A stretch of DNA of 64,000 nucleotides from Dama dama. Lineage: Eukaryota; Chordata; Mammalia; Artiodactyla; Cervidae. Both the position numbers and the translations under genes were made by a program. The notes beneath the pieces are model-generated. The model worked only from the letters and a program-made list of their open reading frames with translations, did no database searches and was not told the DNA's origin. This document shows, piece after piece, positions 1-10,295 of the stretch. How positions within the stretch are numbered: position 1 is the first letter of the stretch; each line of letters starts with the position of its first letter. The DNA lies in NCBI RefSeq assembly GCF_033118175.1, contig NC_083711.1:48246001-48310000 (forward strand). The letters are read 5' to 3'.

Positions 1-732
1 AATACCCTAACTAACATGTGGTTGCAAAAGCTGGATTGGAGTGGTTTGGAGAGTAAGAAAAATTGAGAGAGCAAACGTCACAATTCTTTCAAAAGTTTGG
101 CTTCTCTGAACTCTGTCTTTTGATCATTTTCCAATTGTTGTTGATCATTTTCTATTGCTGTCATTGTGTTACCTGACCTCTGTGTTTGTATGTATATGTG
201 AATATACTTATCTTCAGAGTATTTATTAAATATTAGTAACTTGCAGCAAATATTTTGTTTTTTTTTTGTCCACTGCATAATTTTATGTTGTTTTCATGTA
301 TATTAGCTTTATTTATGTAATTAATTTTTTTCCTTTTGACTTCTTATATTGTTCTTTGCTCTTAGAAATTCCTTCTCCATACAGAAATCACACAACTATT
401 CATCTTTGTATTTTTTTTTTTAATGTTTATGGCTTCTTTAAAATTTTCATTTGATTATTTTGAAATTTTTTTTTACATGTCAGTTTAAGACTTGGGACAC
501 TTGATTATGCCACCCTAATAATACAGGAGCAACAAAGCTAATCTTGGGATGTTTAATGTTTTGACCAATTGATTCCACTGCCTCACTGCTGTAGAAAGGT
601 CCTACTGATCAAGAAGATAAAATTTCAGTTCAACATGAGATTCGTTTGGTTAGTAATTTATGGACATTCTGTCTCCGTGTTAATATTGTGCAGTCTTTTT
701 ATATTGTAACATTTTTCATTCTGTATCCCCAG
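1..732. other. Unassigned AT-rich sequence
   Basis: Non-repetitive looking AT-rich DNA with several T runs near 260, 410 and 470. I recognise no repeat family. The last 24 bases form a pyrimidine-rich tract ending in AG, the possible 3' splice site of the candidate exon that follows. Confidence 0.5.
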
Positions 733-963
733 TTTCCTGTGCTTCCCAGAATGATGTCTTCTGCCAGCCATCCTAGAAGGTATTCTTATGAGGACCAGGG
801 ATTTCGATGCCACACTCATGTGCGGGATCACAGAAAGTGCTCAGGGGATGGGTCATTCAAGGAGCCATTGGATTCAAAAGGAAGATCCCATTCCAAAATT
901 CAGTCATTTTCAGACTCCTCTGAACAGCAACTGTGCTTTAGAACCAAACGTTCCGTCTCTTTG
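733..963 (+). CDS. Candidate internal coding exon, product unknown
   Basis: A 231-base segment (77 codons) is open in one frame. It is preceded by a pyrimidine tract ending in CAG (AG at 731-732) and followed by GTATGT (964-969), so it looks like an internal exon with phase 0 at both ends. The frame stays open from 646 to 1095, but only the part between the splice-like sites has a protein-like composition. It is polar, rich in Ser, Arg, Lys and His, has Tyr-Ser-Tyr-Glu-Asp-Gln near residue 17 and no hydrophobic segment, which suggests a disordered region of a larger protein. I do not recognise the protein. No partner exon was identified elsewhere in the window, as expected if introns are long. 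It could instead be a chance open frame or a pseudo-exon; conservation across mammals would decide. Confidence 0.45.
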
Positions 964-969
964 GTATGT

Positions 970-2025
970 AACAGAGTTATTGAATATTTAACCTGTCTTA
1001 GAAAAGGAAACTCAAAGCGTTCGTACTCTCCCAGTTTGAGGAGAACAAATCTAACTTCTTATTTACAGTTTGGCACTGAGATCTTTGGAAAATGACACCC
1101 ATTTTAGATAGCCCAGATGTACATAAAGGTTTTAAATTATTATTATTTAAAGACATCAGGTGTAGGAAGAATTAAGTACCGGTTGGAATGTTTTTGTTAC
1201 CAATGTCCTCTAGTTCTTTGAGACTGTTTCTATCACCCTTATTACAAATTATTGTAATCATTGTAATTATTACAAATAATTGTAATGTGTTCTCCTTTCA
1301 CTATCTGAAGAAGAAAAAACTGCCCCTAATGCTCTTGTCCTCGCCTATGTAATCTGGTAGGAAATAGTCTGTGATGGCGTTGTGCCCCCTGTATCTTTAA
1401 GAAGCACATGGAAGGAACTCTGTGGACCCCATGGAGAGCAGGAGCAGGAGCAGGAGCAGTGGCCTCGTGGGAACCCAAGTGAGGCATAAGGGAAACACAG
1501 GCAGGAAACGGGGGAAGGATAGAAGCGCCACTGATGACGCCAGAGCTGATACACAAAGTACTAAACTAGAGACCGATTAACTGCAGGTTAGTTTTCAACT
1601 CTGCAATGTGTTCACTGAGCAGCCTTGAGCAACATACTTCTTTTTTGGTAGGTCTTTGATTTTGGTTTTATTTTGCAAATGAAGAACAATGATATGTTTC
1701 TGCCATGTAGTAGATGGAGTGAATAAGTAAGGCTAGATCCACCTGGATCTTGAGCTGTGCTCTGTGACTGGCTGGGGAGGACACTCAGGGGCTTCCTAGC
1801 TCATGGTCCCCCGAGCTCGCTGCTTTCTGCCCAGCTCAGATGGCTGCTGGGATTGTCACTGTGCGTCTTTGCCTCACGGTGGGACGTCACTTCTGTCACA
1901 GTGACCTTGTGTATCTATGACCCCCCTTCAGTAAGTGCTGTCTCTACAGGATCAAAAAAGGAAGAAGGAAGGAAGAATAGTGACCAGCTGTCACTTACTA
2001 CGTCTAAACTTTATTAAGGGTTTCT
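970..2025. other. Unassigned sequence
   Basis: No recognisable gene or repeat family. It contains a short GGAGCA hexamer array (1436-1459), AT-rich stretches near 1240-1290 and a purine-rich stretch near 1950-1980. Confidence 0.5.
1436..1459 (+). repeat. GGAGCA hexamer repeat
   Basis: About four tandem copies of GGAGCA. The reverse strand gives an Ala-Pro dipeptide run in a short open frame, which is a by-product of the repeat and not evidence of a gene. Confidence 0.8.
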
Positions 2026-2535
2026 AGTTTGTCTTTTTTTTAAATACTGCTTTTTTTTTTTTTAAAGATATGCTTTCAGACTTAGAACAAGGTTGCAAGA
2101 AGAGTGCCAAGACTACACCTTTCACCTAGATTCCCTCTAAACGTGAACATATTATTGCGTTTACGTTTACTCTCTTTTTCCTTCCCACCCCCAAACAAGG
2201 GCACAAGGATATAAATACAGTGTGGTAATTAAACTCAGGAAATGAACACCAATACAATCTATTGGCCTTATTCATATTTTGCCAGTTGCCCCAATAATAT
2301 TTTTTATATCAAGATTCCAGATCATGTGTTGCAACTGATTTTCGTGTCCCTTTAAGCTATTGTATTTCTGCAGCAATGCCTCAGTCTTTATCTTTGATGA
2401 GACTGGCTGGTTATGTTTTAGAATGATGCTCAGTTTGAAATCATCTGATATTTCCTCATGATTAGATTCACATGATGAGCTTTTGGCAGGAATAAAAATT
2501 TTTTTTTTCACATCTGTTTCAAAACTGCTTGTTAA
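2026..2535 (-). mobile_element. Old L1 3' end (antisense)
   Basis: Starts with T-rich sequence (the complement of an L1 A-rich tail), then follows the reverse complement of the common mammalian L1M-type 3' untranslated region, including the segment around 2265-2345 and the TGATATTTCCTCATGATTAG motif near 2446-2465. It is heavily diverged and 5' truncated. Subfamily not assigned. Confidence 0.7.
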
Positions 2536-2871
2536 AGTCAAGCAATATAATAAAATTATATTAATCAGGGAACTGACTTGCTTTAAATTCTTTCTAGAAC
2601 AAGGAAGGATATAAATATGTTTTGAAAAAACTTTTAATCAGAACAATTCTTTGTTTATTCTGATGGCCACAGAAAAAATTCATATCACATGTTTACATAA
2701 GTGTGTAAATGTGAAATCAATTTTCTTACTTAAAGAGATGTCATTACCTTATCCTTAAAATATAATAATGTTTGTTTCATTCACTTCTCAAGTTCTTCCT
2801 TTTGAGTGCCAAGATAACCAAGGCAGCCTTTTCAACTTTTTTGACTCAAGAACTCTGTTCATAGTTATATA

Positions 2872-2986
2872 TAGTTGGCCCTTTGCGTCCTTGGGTTCTG
2901 CACTTGTGAACTGGGCATCTGTGAATCTCAGTACCCATGGGTGGTTTTGGAACCAGTCCCCTTGAGGATACTGAGGGACAACTGTA
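2872..2986. mobile_element. Tigger/MER2-type MITE remnant
   Basis: The left end (AGTTGGCCCTTTGCGTCC) and right end (ACTGAGGGACAACTGTA) match the terminal inverted repeats of MER2/Tigger elements (TcMar-Tigger). TA dinucleotides flank both ends, as expected for this superfamily. Only about 115 bases remain, so nearly all internal sequence is lost. Confidence 0.75.
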
Positions 2987-2989
2987 TAA

Positions 2990-4130
2990 TAACCTAGAAA
3001 CCTGCTAGGAATTTACAAAATCATTAAAACTCTTTTCATATTATGTGATCAATATATATGATAAATAATTTTAAATTAAATATTTTAAATTTTATATTAC
3101 TTTAAAACAGTATATTATAAAGTTTTTCTTCATTCCAAATAAAGAAATTTGGAACAATGCATACTTTAAAACATTTTTCTGTTTAACAATTGATGCAGTT
3201 TTCTGAAACTAGCTACATTAAAAAGCATGATTTGTCAGGAAATTTAAAAACGATGTATATTGCCTTTTATTTGGGGGCCAAATGTATATGACTATGTAGA
3301 TTTAAATTTTACATCTTTTAGCATCAAGAAGAGCCAGAAAACTGCTTTTGTGATCTGTCCATGACCAACAACATTAAAGTTTTTCCTTTTGACATTGAAA
3401 AACTCAACTGGCTTTTTAAAATAATTTTTCTCACTTTGTTTCTAACTGATAAGAAAAAATATTTCATGTCACTATTATGAGCAATTTTCACATAGTCTTT
3501 ATTCTCAATGAGGGAAAAGCCAAATTGCAAATAATCATCGTTATATTTTCTCTGTTTTATACTGTTCCTATAAGGATTAGAGACATTCATGGCTGCTAAA
3601 TATGAATTATGATCAGATTGATGGATTTAATACAAGTGCTGGAACTAATGAAAATAATCTGGAGGCATATTTACAGGGCTAGTACAATTTTTAAGCCCCT
3701 CTTAACTTGTCTCTCAGCTTCATCATTTGTTTTGCTTTCTGATTTTGACTAATGGACCATTATAGATAGAAGTGAACTAATCTCAGTATGAAACCCATTT
3801 AACACTCTACAGCGGATAACACCCCCTCAGTAACCAGACATCCCCATAACTCACCCTGCTGGGCTAGTCATGACCTTGCTCATCTGAGTGCTACTGCGTA
3901 TGTTCCCCTCTTAGGCCCTCAGGAGTCCTGCAGCATTTCCAATTCAAGTGGACGAAGGGGAGTAATGATTTTGTTTATTTAAAAAACTGAAGTGTAAATA
4001 GATACCATCACCACGTTTATCAATACTTGTCTTTTGGAAGTAATTCTTTGAAAGTAACCCTCTGACCATGGAAACCAAAGAAGCACCGTTCTCCCCTTGC
4101 CCCAGTCTCCACACAGTTCCCTGTCACATC
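2990..4130. other. Unassigned AT-rich sequence
   Basis: AT-rich DNA without a recognisable interspersed repeat except for the minus-strand transposase-like frame at 3324-3590. Confidence 0.45.
3324..3590 (-). pseudogene. Possible hAT-transposase-like protein fragment
   Basis: An 88-codon minus-strand frame contains Arg-Lys-Tyr-Asn-Asp-Asp-Tyr-Leu-Gln-Phe-Gly-Phe near residues 13-24. This resembles the start motif of domesticated hAT-type proteins of the ZBED/FAM200/SCAND3 group. The BED zinc-finger Cys/His residues expected soon after are not visible, and the rest (Lys-rich) does not match clearly. It may be a decayed retrocopy or transposon fragment, or a chance match. Confidence 0.25.
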
Positions 4131-4315
4131 ACCCTATTTACAGTTATCACTGCATTTATAACCACCTGTTATTTTTTTATTTCCTTTCAGGCTTATTGGT
4201 TGATTGTCTGTCTCCCTCCGTCGAGGTGTAGAATCTAGGAAGTAGGACCGCTAGTCTAGTTGGTGTCATAGCGCCCCATCCTAGAACAACAGTATGTGTT
4301 CATTTGATCATTGAC
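4131..4315 (+). mobile_element. L2 LINE 3' end fragment
   Basis: Diverged match to the sense 3' end of L2: a tctgtctccctcc block, then a degraded form of the region preceding the usual TGAATGAATG tail (here TTCATTTGATCATTGA). Old and heavily mutated. Confidence 0.45.
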
Positions 4316-5315
4316 TGTGGACCCCTGGGCAACTCACTGGGGAATGTTAGTGTGGTTGAATGTCATTCTTGGCGCTTCATTCTTTACCTAGTCCCTTATC
4401 TGAAAACTTAGTGCAAACCCTCAGTGACCATATGGAGGTTAGAATCATTCAATGTATGATTCCCTTGCCACATTCTTTTTCAAAAAGTACCAGAAGAATA
4501 TTAATTTTACTGTGAAATCCCATCCCTTTGTATCTTAGAGGCAGAGTCATGTGCAGGCTGAGTTTCCTCCACAGACCATCTGCTGATGCCCAAGGCCCTT
4601 CTTCCTTTATTTATGACTAAAGCTTTAGCAACACCCTTAGGCTTGTGCTAATTTATTACTAAAAACTAAGATGTGAAAGTCTCCTACATGATTAGAGTTT
4701 CCTACATTTCTGATAATTAGGAAAAATGTTGAATGTTGTCAGCTCTCTACCCTTTTCCAACCTTTCTTTCTCAGGGACCAGAGAGCAGAAAGGAGAGAAA
4801 TGAGAGAGAGCGCCGGTTTCTGGAAATGAGGTCTTGCAAGAAAGCAGAGGAAAAAAGGAGCTCTAGGAAGGAAGAGCATGGAGAAGCGTACCTGCCCACC
4901 CTGTCTGAAAAAGCGCACAAATAACCCTTTGCTTCTACACCACGACTACTGACGCTGCTGTGTTTTTTGAGCCCCAATTCACCAGACCCAGGAACGGTAC
5001 CTGTGAGAGGGTCTGCAGATGCTGAGTGACTCAGGTGGGTGGTTGATTCAGCTGCTCCCCAAGACAGCTTGCATCATACCCCACCTGCTTTTCAGAGTAT
5101 GATCTACTCTGTTGCCCTTTTAGGGGATTAAAAAGAATAAAAGATATTTTAATAGAATAAAGTTATTCTTGAAAATGTAAAGAGAGATATTTAAAGAGCC
5201 ACCCACACATCTTCACCAACCCTTCTTGCACATCAGCCTCACAAATAATCTTAAATAAAAGTCATTGGTGTGACTCGAACTCCTTACTAGAAGTGATTAT
5301 ATAAGTATGTCTAAT
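4316..5315. other. Unassigned sequence
   Basis: No recognised repeat. A purine-rich stretch at 4767-4924 follows a good pyrimidine tract ending in CAG (4764-4766) and is open up to a TAA at 4922-4924. Its Lys/Glu/Arg-rich translation looks like composition bias, so I do not call it an exon. Confidence 0.4.
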
Positions 5316-5530
5316 GGCCATCATTTAATGAGAACTGGTAATTAAAGGTGCCAGGTACCATGAGGAGATTTTGAATGCATGACCTGAAATAGTCCTCACC
5401 ACTCCCAAGGTGAGGCGTTGTCTTTTCACTTGCTGGCAAAGGAAACAGGAGTTTAGGAAAGTTCCGTCTCTCACTGCTGAGGTGGTAATCAGAGTTAGGG
5501 CCAGAGCTCAGCTCATTCTGACTCATGTTC
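5316..5530 (-). mobile_element. MIR SINE (antisense), probable
   Basis: Weak match in order to the reverse complement of MIR: a 'small tail' like start, a CTCACCACTCCCAAGGTGAGG block, a GGAAACAGGAGTTTAGGAAAG block and a CAGAGTTAGGGCCAGAGCTC block. Highly diverged. Confidence 0.45.
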
Positions 5531-5659
5531 CTAACCTGAGGCAGGACATCCTTTCCCCTTTGGCAGTGGGTCCTGACTTAGTCTGTGTATGATTTGCTTA
5601 TAAATGGACAGATGCGAATGAGAAAAACAGGACTTGGAAGTGGGTTATAGTTTTGATGA

Positions 5660-5790
5660 TGAGAACTTTTAAGACTTACTCTCTTAGCAACTTTCAAATA
5701 TGCTATACAGTATTGTTGACTACCGTCACCTTGCTGTACATTACATCCCATGACTTATTTGAAACATGTGGAGTGCTTCACACGGCTCTG
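5660..5790 (-). mobile_element. L1 3' UTR fragment (antisense)
   Basis: Matches the reverse complement of the L1 3' region that reads 'tctctTAGCAACTTTCAAATATGC...', including the GCTGTACATTACATCCC block. It is separated from the next L1 piece by unrelated sequence. Confidence 0.65.
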
Positions 5791-5879
5791 CATGTCACCC
5801 TTACACGGGGGCTGTGCTGAGCTTCTCTGTCTGCAGAGAAGTTCCAATTTTACTGTATATGCTGTTGAAGCAGGCACTT

Positions 5880-6068
5880 TTTATTCTTTTTCCAGCTTTA
5901 TTGAAGTATAATTGATGAATAAATTTGTGTATATTTAAATTGTTCAGCATGGTGATCGACGTGTATGTATATGACATCCTTTGTGAAACCATCACCACGG
6001 TCAGGTTAATTAAACACATTGAGCCCATATTCTATTTTTCTCCCTAGAAGAAGAGACAGTTGAAATCT
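5880..6068 (-). mobile_element. L1 3' end fragment (antisense)
   Basis: Begins with the antisense L1 3' end pattern CAGCTTTATTGAAGTATAATT and continues through the CACCACGGTCAGGTTAATTAA block. It starts the 3' UTR over again relative to 5660-5790, so it is a separate insertion. Confidence 0.7.
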
Positions 6069-6079
6069 CCCTATTTATT

Positions 6080-6480
6080 CTTTTTTTTTAAATTAAAAAA
6101 AATAATTTTAACTGGAGGATAGTTGCTTAACAATGTTGTGTTGGTTTCTGCCGTATAACAATGTGGATCAGCCATAAGTGTATATTGGATATATATATAT
6201 ATATGTCCCCTTCTCTTGGACCTCCCTCCCCTCCCCAGGCCACCCCCCGGGGTTGTCACAGAACACTGGATTTGTGCTCCCTGTGTCGTAGAGCAACTTC
6301 CCACTGGCTCTCTATTTTACATATGGTAATGTATATGTTTCAGGGCCACCCTCTCAAATTCGTCCCACCCTTTTTTTCCACTGCTGTGTCCACAAGCCTG
6401 TTCTCTACATCTGGGTCTCTATTCCTGCCCCCTATTTATTCTCTATCTCTGTCTTGGATCTTTACCCGCCCACGGGAAGC
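6080..6480 (-). mobile_element. Ruminant L1 (L1-BT-like) 3' UTR, antisense
   Basis: Matches the reverse complement of the ruminant L1 3' UTR: AACTGGAGGATAGTTGCTTA, the GTTGTGTTGGTTTCTGCCGT block, and CATATGGTAATGTATATGTT at 6320-6339. It contains an (AT)n run at 6190-6204. It is less diverged than the neighbouring L1 pieces and 5' truncated. Confidence 0.8.
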
Positions 6481-6484
6481 AAAA

Positions 6485-7345
6485 ATCTCTATTTTGTAAA
6501 GATGATCTCCCAGAACTATATCACAACTGATTGCTTGTGTAAGAACAAACTAACTTTGGCATAGTTAGTAAAAAAGAAAGAAAAAGAGAAGAGGAAAACA
6601 GTGAAATAAAAGTAAAATGTTGATGATCATTAACTCGCATTCTTTCAATTCATACAACTTGTACCGTCACCATTTTGGGTTGATACTTTCATGTAGCCTC
6701 TCAGTGATGCTTTTTCACACAAGTAAAAGATGACTTCACTCTATTACCTGGTGTGTTTGCCTCCAAGGGGGAGAATGGGACCTGACCTGTCTTCGAGGTT
6801 TGTGTTCTGCTGTAGTTGTGGGGAAAATACTGGTTTCCCCCCCTTCGCTTGGGTACTTTTCAGTCTTGCTGACCAAATTGCAGATGGGGGGATGGTCTAC
6901 GCATCTGCTGTGGCCCCAAAATAAAGGTCTGGGAAGAAGTGGCCCACCCGTGGGAAGGAGAGATACCTGGAGTTCTCGGGGCGCGTTGACTGGCTGGCTG
7001 AGAGAGTAGCCACCCTCCACTCCTGCCAGGATACGTGTGAAGGTTCTTCCCCTTCGAGGATGATGGTACCTGGGAAAATTGGAATTAGGAATTTTATTCT
7101 ATATTTTATCAAATTGGAGGAAAGTCCATTTTCAGCACACTTTCAGGACCATTGTACATGGAAGAGGGGGGACTCTCTGAATATGACTTTGCCTATTTAT
7201 TGCCTTTTTAAAATTTGTTTCAAAATAAAACAATACTTGTCATAATAAAAATACAAAAGAAAAAGAATAAAAATTAAAAATTCTTATTATACTTAATCAG
7301 AGATATACTTTATTTTCTGTCTTTTCAGAATATTATCTATGTGTA
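6485..7345. other. Unassigned sequence with a G/C-rich block
   Basis: A more GC-rich block at 6730-7050 is surrounded by AT-rich DNA. Several short overlapping frames exist on both strands but none looks coding. An AATAAAGG at 6921-6928 suggests a possible LTR remnant, but I cannot match it to a family. Confidence 0.35.
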
Positions 7346-7348
7346 TAG

Positions 7349-7374
7349 ACACACACACACACACACACACACAC
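7349..7374. repeat. (AC)13 microsatellite
   Basis: Thirteen uninterrupted AC units followed by CCCTT. Confidence 0.95.
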
Positions 7375-7576
7375 CCCTTATTTCCAAACATGAACTCATT
7401 TCAGTTAACAATATATCATAACATCTTTTAAAATCAATAAAATAGTTGAGTACATAATTTTAATGGTTATTTCAAAGGAAATATGCTTAGAAGGTGCTCA
7501 AGTCTGTTCTATCTTAGAAAGTTTCCCTCATAACATATCAGTAGGTACCACTTTAATAGCCAGTAGTTACCACCCT

Positions 7577-7787
7577 GGCCTTTCCTGGTAGCTCAGATGG
7601 TAAAAAAATCTGCCTGTAATACAGGTGACCCAGGTTTGATCCCTGGGTCAGAAGATCCCCTGGAGAAGGGAATGGCTACCCACTCCAATATTCTTGCGTG
7701 GAGAATTCCAAGGACAGAGGAGCCTGGTGGGCTACAGTCCATGGGGTTGCAAAGAGTCAGACATGGCTGAGTGACTAACACTTGTTT
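7577..7787 (+). mobile_element. Bov-tA SINE
   Basis: Near full-length ruminant tRNA-derived SINE on the plus strand. It begins at the TCCTGGTAGCTCAGATGG box A region, has the box B-like GGTTTGATCCC at 7633-7643, and ends with ACTGAGTGACTAACACTTG-like sequence. Confidence 0.93.
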
Positions 7788-8240
7788 CCCCCTGATACCT
7801 TAGCTATCTTTCCTTTCACAGAAAACTTCCTGAAGACTACCTGTTACATTTCTCCCTAGATTTTCAGTCTGTGGCAATGTGACTTTTACCCTTACCTTCT
7901 TTGGAAGCTGTTCTCTTTGAAGTCACTCTTGTCCCCTTTACTGTCAAATTGTATGAAAACATTGCTCTACTTCCTTAGCTTGACTATCTGGCAGCTTCTG
8001 ACATTGCTGACCATTCTCTCCCTTCTGAAGTCCTCTCTTTGGCTGTTATGATCTATATTCTTCTCTGGTTCCTTGGACTTCACTGATCATTCTTGGTTAG
8101 TCTTTGTTGAGGAATCCTTAACCCTTAAATGTTGGCTTTCCTCCAGGCTTTGTCTACGCATGTGTTCTAGGCATGTGTCTGACTCCCCTTATTCTCTTTG
8201 GGCAATCTCAAACATCCCATGGGGTCAGCTACCTATGTGG

Positions 8241-8437
8241 TGTGTTATTCACTCAGTCATGTCCGATCGACCCCATGGTCTGCAGCCCGCCAGGCTCCTC
8301 TGTCCGTGGAATTCTCCATGCAAGGATACTGGTGGGTTGCGATTCCCTTCTCCAGGGGATCTTCCCCACCCAGGGATTGGACTCAGGTCTCCAGCCTTGA
8401 GGGAGATTCTTTACCATCTGAGCCACCAGGGAGGCCC
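8241..8437 (-). mobile_element. Bov-tA SINE (antisense)
   Basis: Reverse complement of a Bov-tA element, from the CACTCAGTCATGTCCGA end to GAGCCACCAGGGAGGCCCC. Inserted in L2. Confidence 0.93.
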
Positions 8438-8568
8438 CAAATAGTCCCTAAATCTCTTCCTGTGATGCAGACCTTTCTCTTGAGCACTGCACCCACACAC
8501 ACAACTGGACCTTAGACATATATCTAGTTGCAGTTTTCATAGGCATTGCAAACTGATTTTGTAATTAA

Positions 8569-8673
8569 TTTTATGGTCATACCACAAGGCTGGTGGGATT
8601 TTAGTTCCCAGACCCAGGATTGAACCTGGGCTCTCAGCAGTGAAATCATGACTGGACTGCCAGGAAATTCCCT
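8569..8673 (-). mobile_element. CHR-type SINE (antisense)
   Basis: Reverse complement of the tRNA-like head of a CHR SINE: GGATTGAACCTGGGCTCTC followed by the CTGCCAGGAAATTCCC end. Inserted in L2. Confidence 0.8.
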
Positions 8674-8980
8674 CAAACTCACTTTTAAAAAGTAAATTAT
8701 TATTTCCTGCCCCTGTCTTTCCCTCCTCTTACATTCCCTATCTCAGTAAATGGTTAGTATCATTTACCAGTTGTCAACTAAGAACTTGGTTCAGTTTGAA
8801 ACCATCTTGTACTCTTTTGCTCTCCATTCCAGTAATCATCGACTTCTGCCTATTTTGCCTCTAAATTTAATCACTGGGGACCTACTAAATTCCATTCTCA
8901 CTGCCACCACATCACTTCAGGCCCCTTGATTGCAACAAAGATAATATATCTTGCCTTGATTCCAACAAAATGACGTCTTT

Positions 8981-9057
8981 CCTGACCAGGGATCAAACCT
9001 GGCCCCCCTGCATTGAGAGCACAGAGTTTTAGCCACTGCACCACCAAAAAAGTCCCT
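8981..9057 (-). mobile_element. CHR-type SINE fragment (antisense)
   Basis: CCTGACCAGGGATCAAACCT followed by a degraded CACTGCACCACCAAAAAAGTCCC end. Only the head is preserved. Confidence 0.75.
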
Positions 9058-9279
9058 CCCCTATTTTAACGTGGATACTAAAAATATTTAAATTTACCTC
9101 TCTCTTTCATTTCTTTGGGGCAGTACTGATCTTTACTCTAACTGATTCTCAAGCCTCTTTTTGTATTACTTGAATTTTATTTTTTAAATTCTAGGGAGTT
9201 TAAAAAGAGTCAGAATTTAATTAATCCATGTGCTAGCTGGCCTAATAGTAGTTATAACATTTTAAAGTTTATTATACTT

Positions 9280-9331
9280 GATTCCTTCTTTCCTCCTTCC
9301 CTCCCTTCTTTCCTTCCATCCTTCTCTCTCC
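9280..9331. repeat. Pyrimidine-rich (TTCC)n-like tract
   Basis: Imperfect TTCC/TTCT repeats on the plus strand. Confidence 0.8.
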
Positions 9332-9334
9332 AAA

Positions 9335-9510
9335 TGAAAATACCTCTGTCTGATCATATTCTCTTCTGTGCTGTAGTATAACTCATGTGGGTTTTAGCAT
9401 GTAGTGGCTTACTTACAAGTCTGTCTTCCCATCTAGACTGTGAACTCTGAGTTCACAGGAGCCATATCTTAATCATCTTTGCATTCCCAGAGCCTCATAG
9501 GTCCCTATCT
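9335..9510 (+). mobile_element. L2 LINE 3' end fragment
   Basis: Contains a diverged TCTAGACTGTGAACTCTGAG block, then CATCTTTGCATTCCCAGAGC, both typical of the L2 sense 3' end. It may continue the L2 at 7845-8980. Confidence 0.6.
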
Positions 9511-10295
9511 CATAGTACTGAGGCTATATTGTCTGAGAATGTGACTCTGAACAGAGTTCTATAACTTGAATGAATTCTGCCTATTTTAGGCAAGAAACTG
9601 TCATATATTACTCTCTTGAAATGAAAAGTTGCGTTTGTAGATGATATTCTCCCCTCCATGGAAATGCTTTCACTGATAAAAACAGCACCTGTCACACTTT
9701 CAAATGATGCAGAAGCATATGAAATAGGAAGTGGCTCTTCTCCGGAAAGCACCAGTGTCGAAAATGAAATGAACACAGCTGAGCATCACTGTGAGGGCAT
9801 ACTGGTTACTCTCCTCTAGGGGGCAGACCTGAGCTGAGCTTTGGACGGTAACGCTGGACACAGAGAAACCTCCCTGCTGGGCAGTGACAGAATCACTCCC
9901 ATAGCTTTCAGACAGACAGGAAAGAACTGCAGCATTTCTTATCAAAACTGTTGGAGGTTGGACTAATCTAATTAAACAATGGATGATTTTTATGACTTAT
10001 TAATGTATTTAAAGGTACACATGAGGGGGAATGATGAACTGGTTTTCTCCATGGGGCACAAGAAGAGGAAGAAGGCATAGAATACTTGTGCAGATGGTTT
10101 ACGTTTACACAATGGGAGATTTTAAACTAGCAAAGGGAGGGATTATAAATGCTAATTTTCTTTGGAGTTTTTAACTTTCTATTGTAACCTGGGATTATAT
10201 AACTCTGTTTTGACTGAAATCCTGCTAACTTTGGAGCCAGTTATAGAACTGATGGAGCACAGTTCAGCCCCATCTGATTGTGGAGATGTGAGGGG
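9511..10295. other. Unassigned sequence
   Basis: No repeat family or convincing coding frame recognised. Two overlapping minus-strand frames (about 9510-9945) lack domain features. Confidence 0.45.

Larger units (their letters stand above)
7845..8980 (+). mobile_element. L2 LINE, sense, interrupted by SINEs
   Basis: Diverged L2 sequence in sense orientation occurs at about 7845-8240, 8438-8568 and 8674-8980. It follows the L2 order: the block ending TTCTCTGGTTCC, the AATGTTGG block, the CAGTAAATGG block, and the CACTGCCACCAC block at 8900-8911. A Bov-tA (8241-8437) and a CHR SINE (8569-8673) are inserted in it. Confidence 0.65.

Noticed and set aside
4767..4924. Possible terminal exon after a good acceptor at 4765
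   Set aside because: The translation is a biased Lys/Glu/Arg-rich product of purine-rich DNA with no sign of a partner exon or 3' end.
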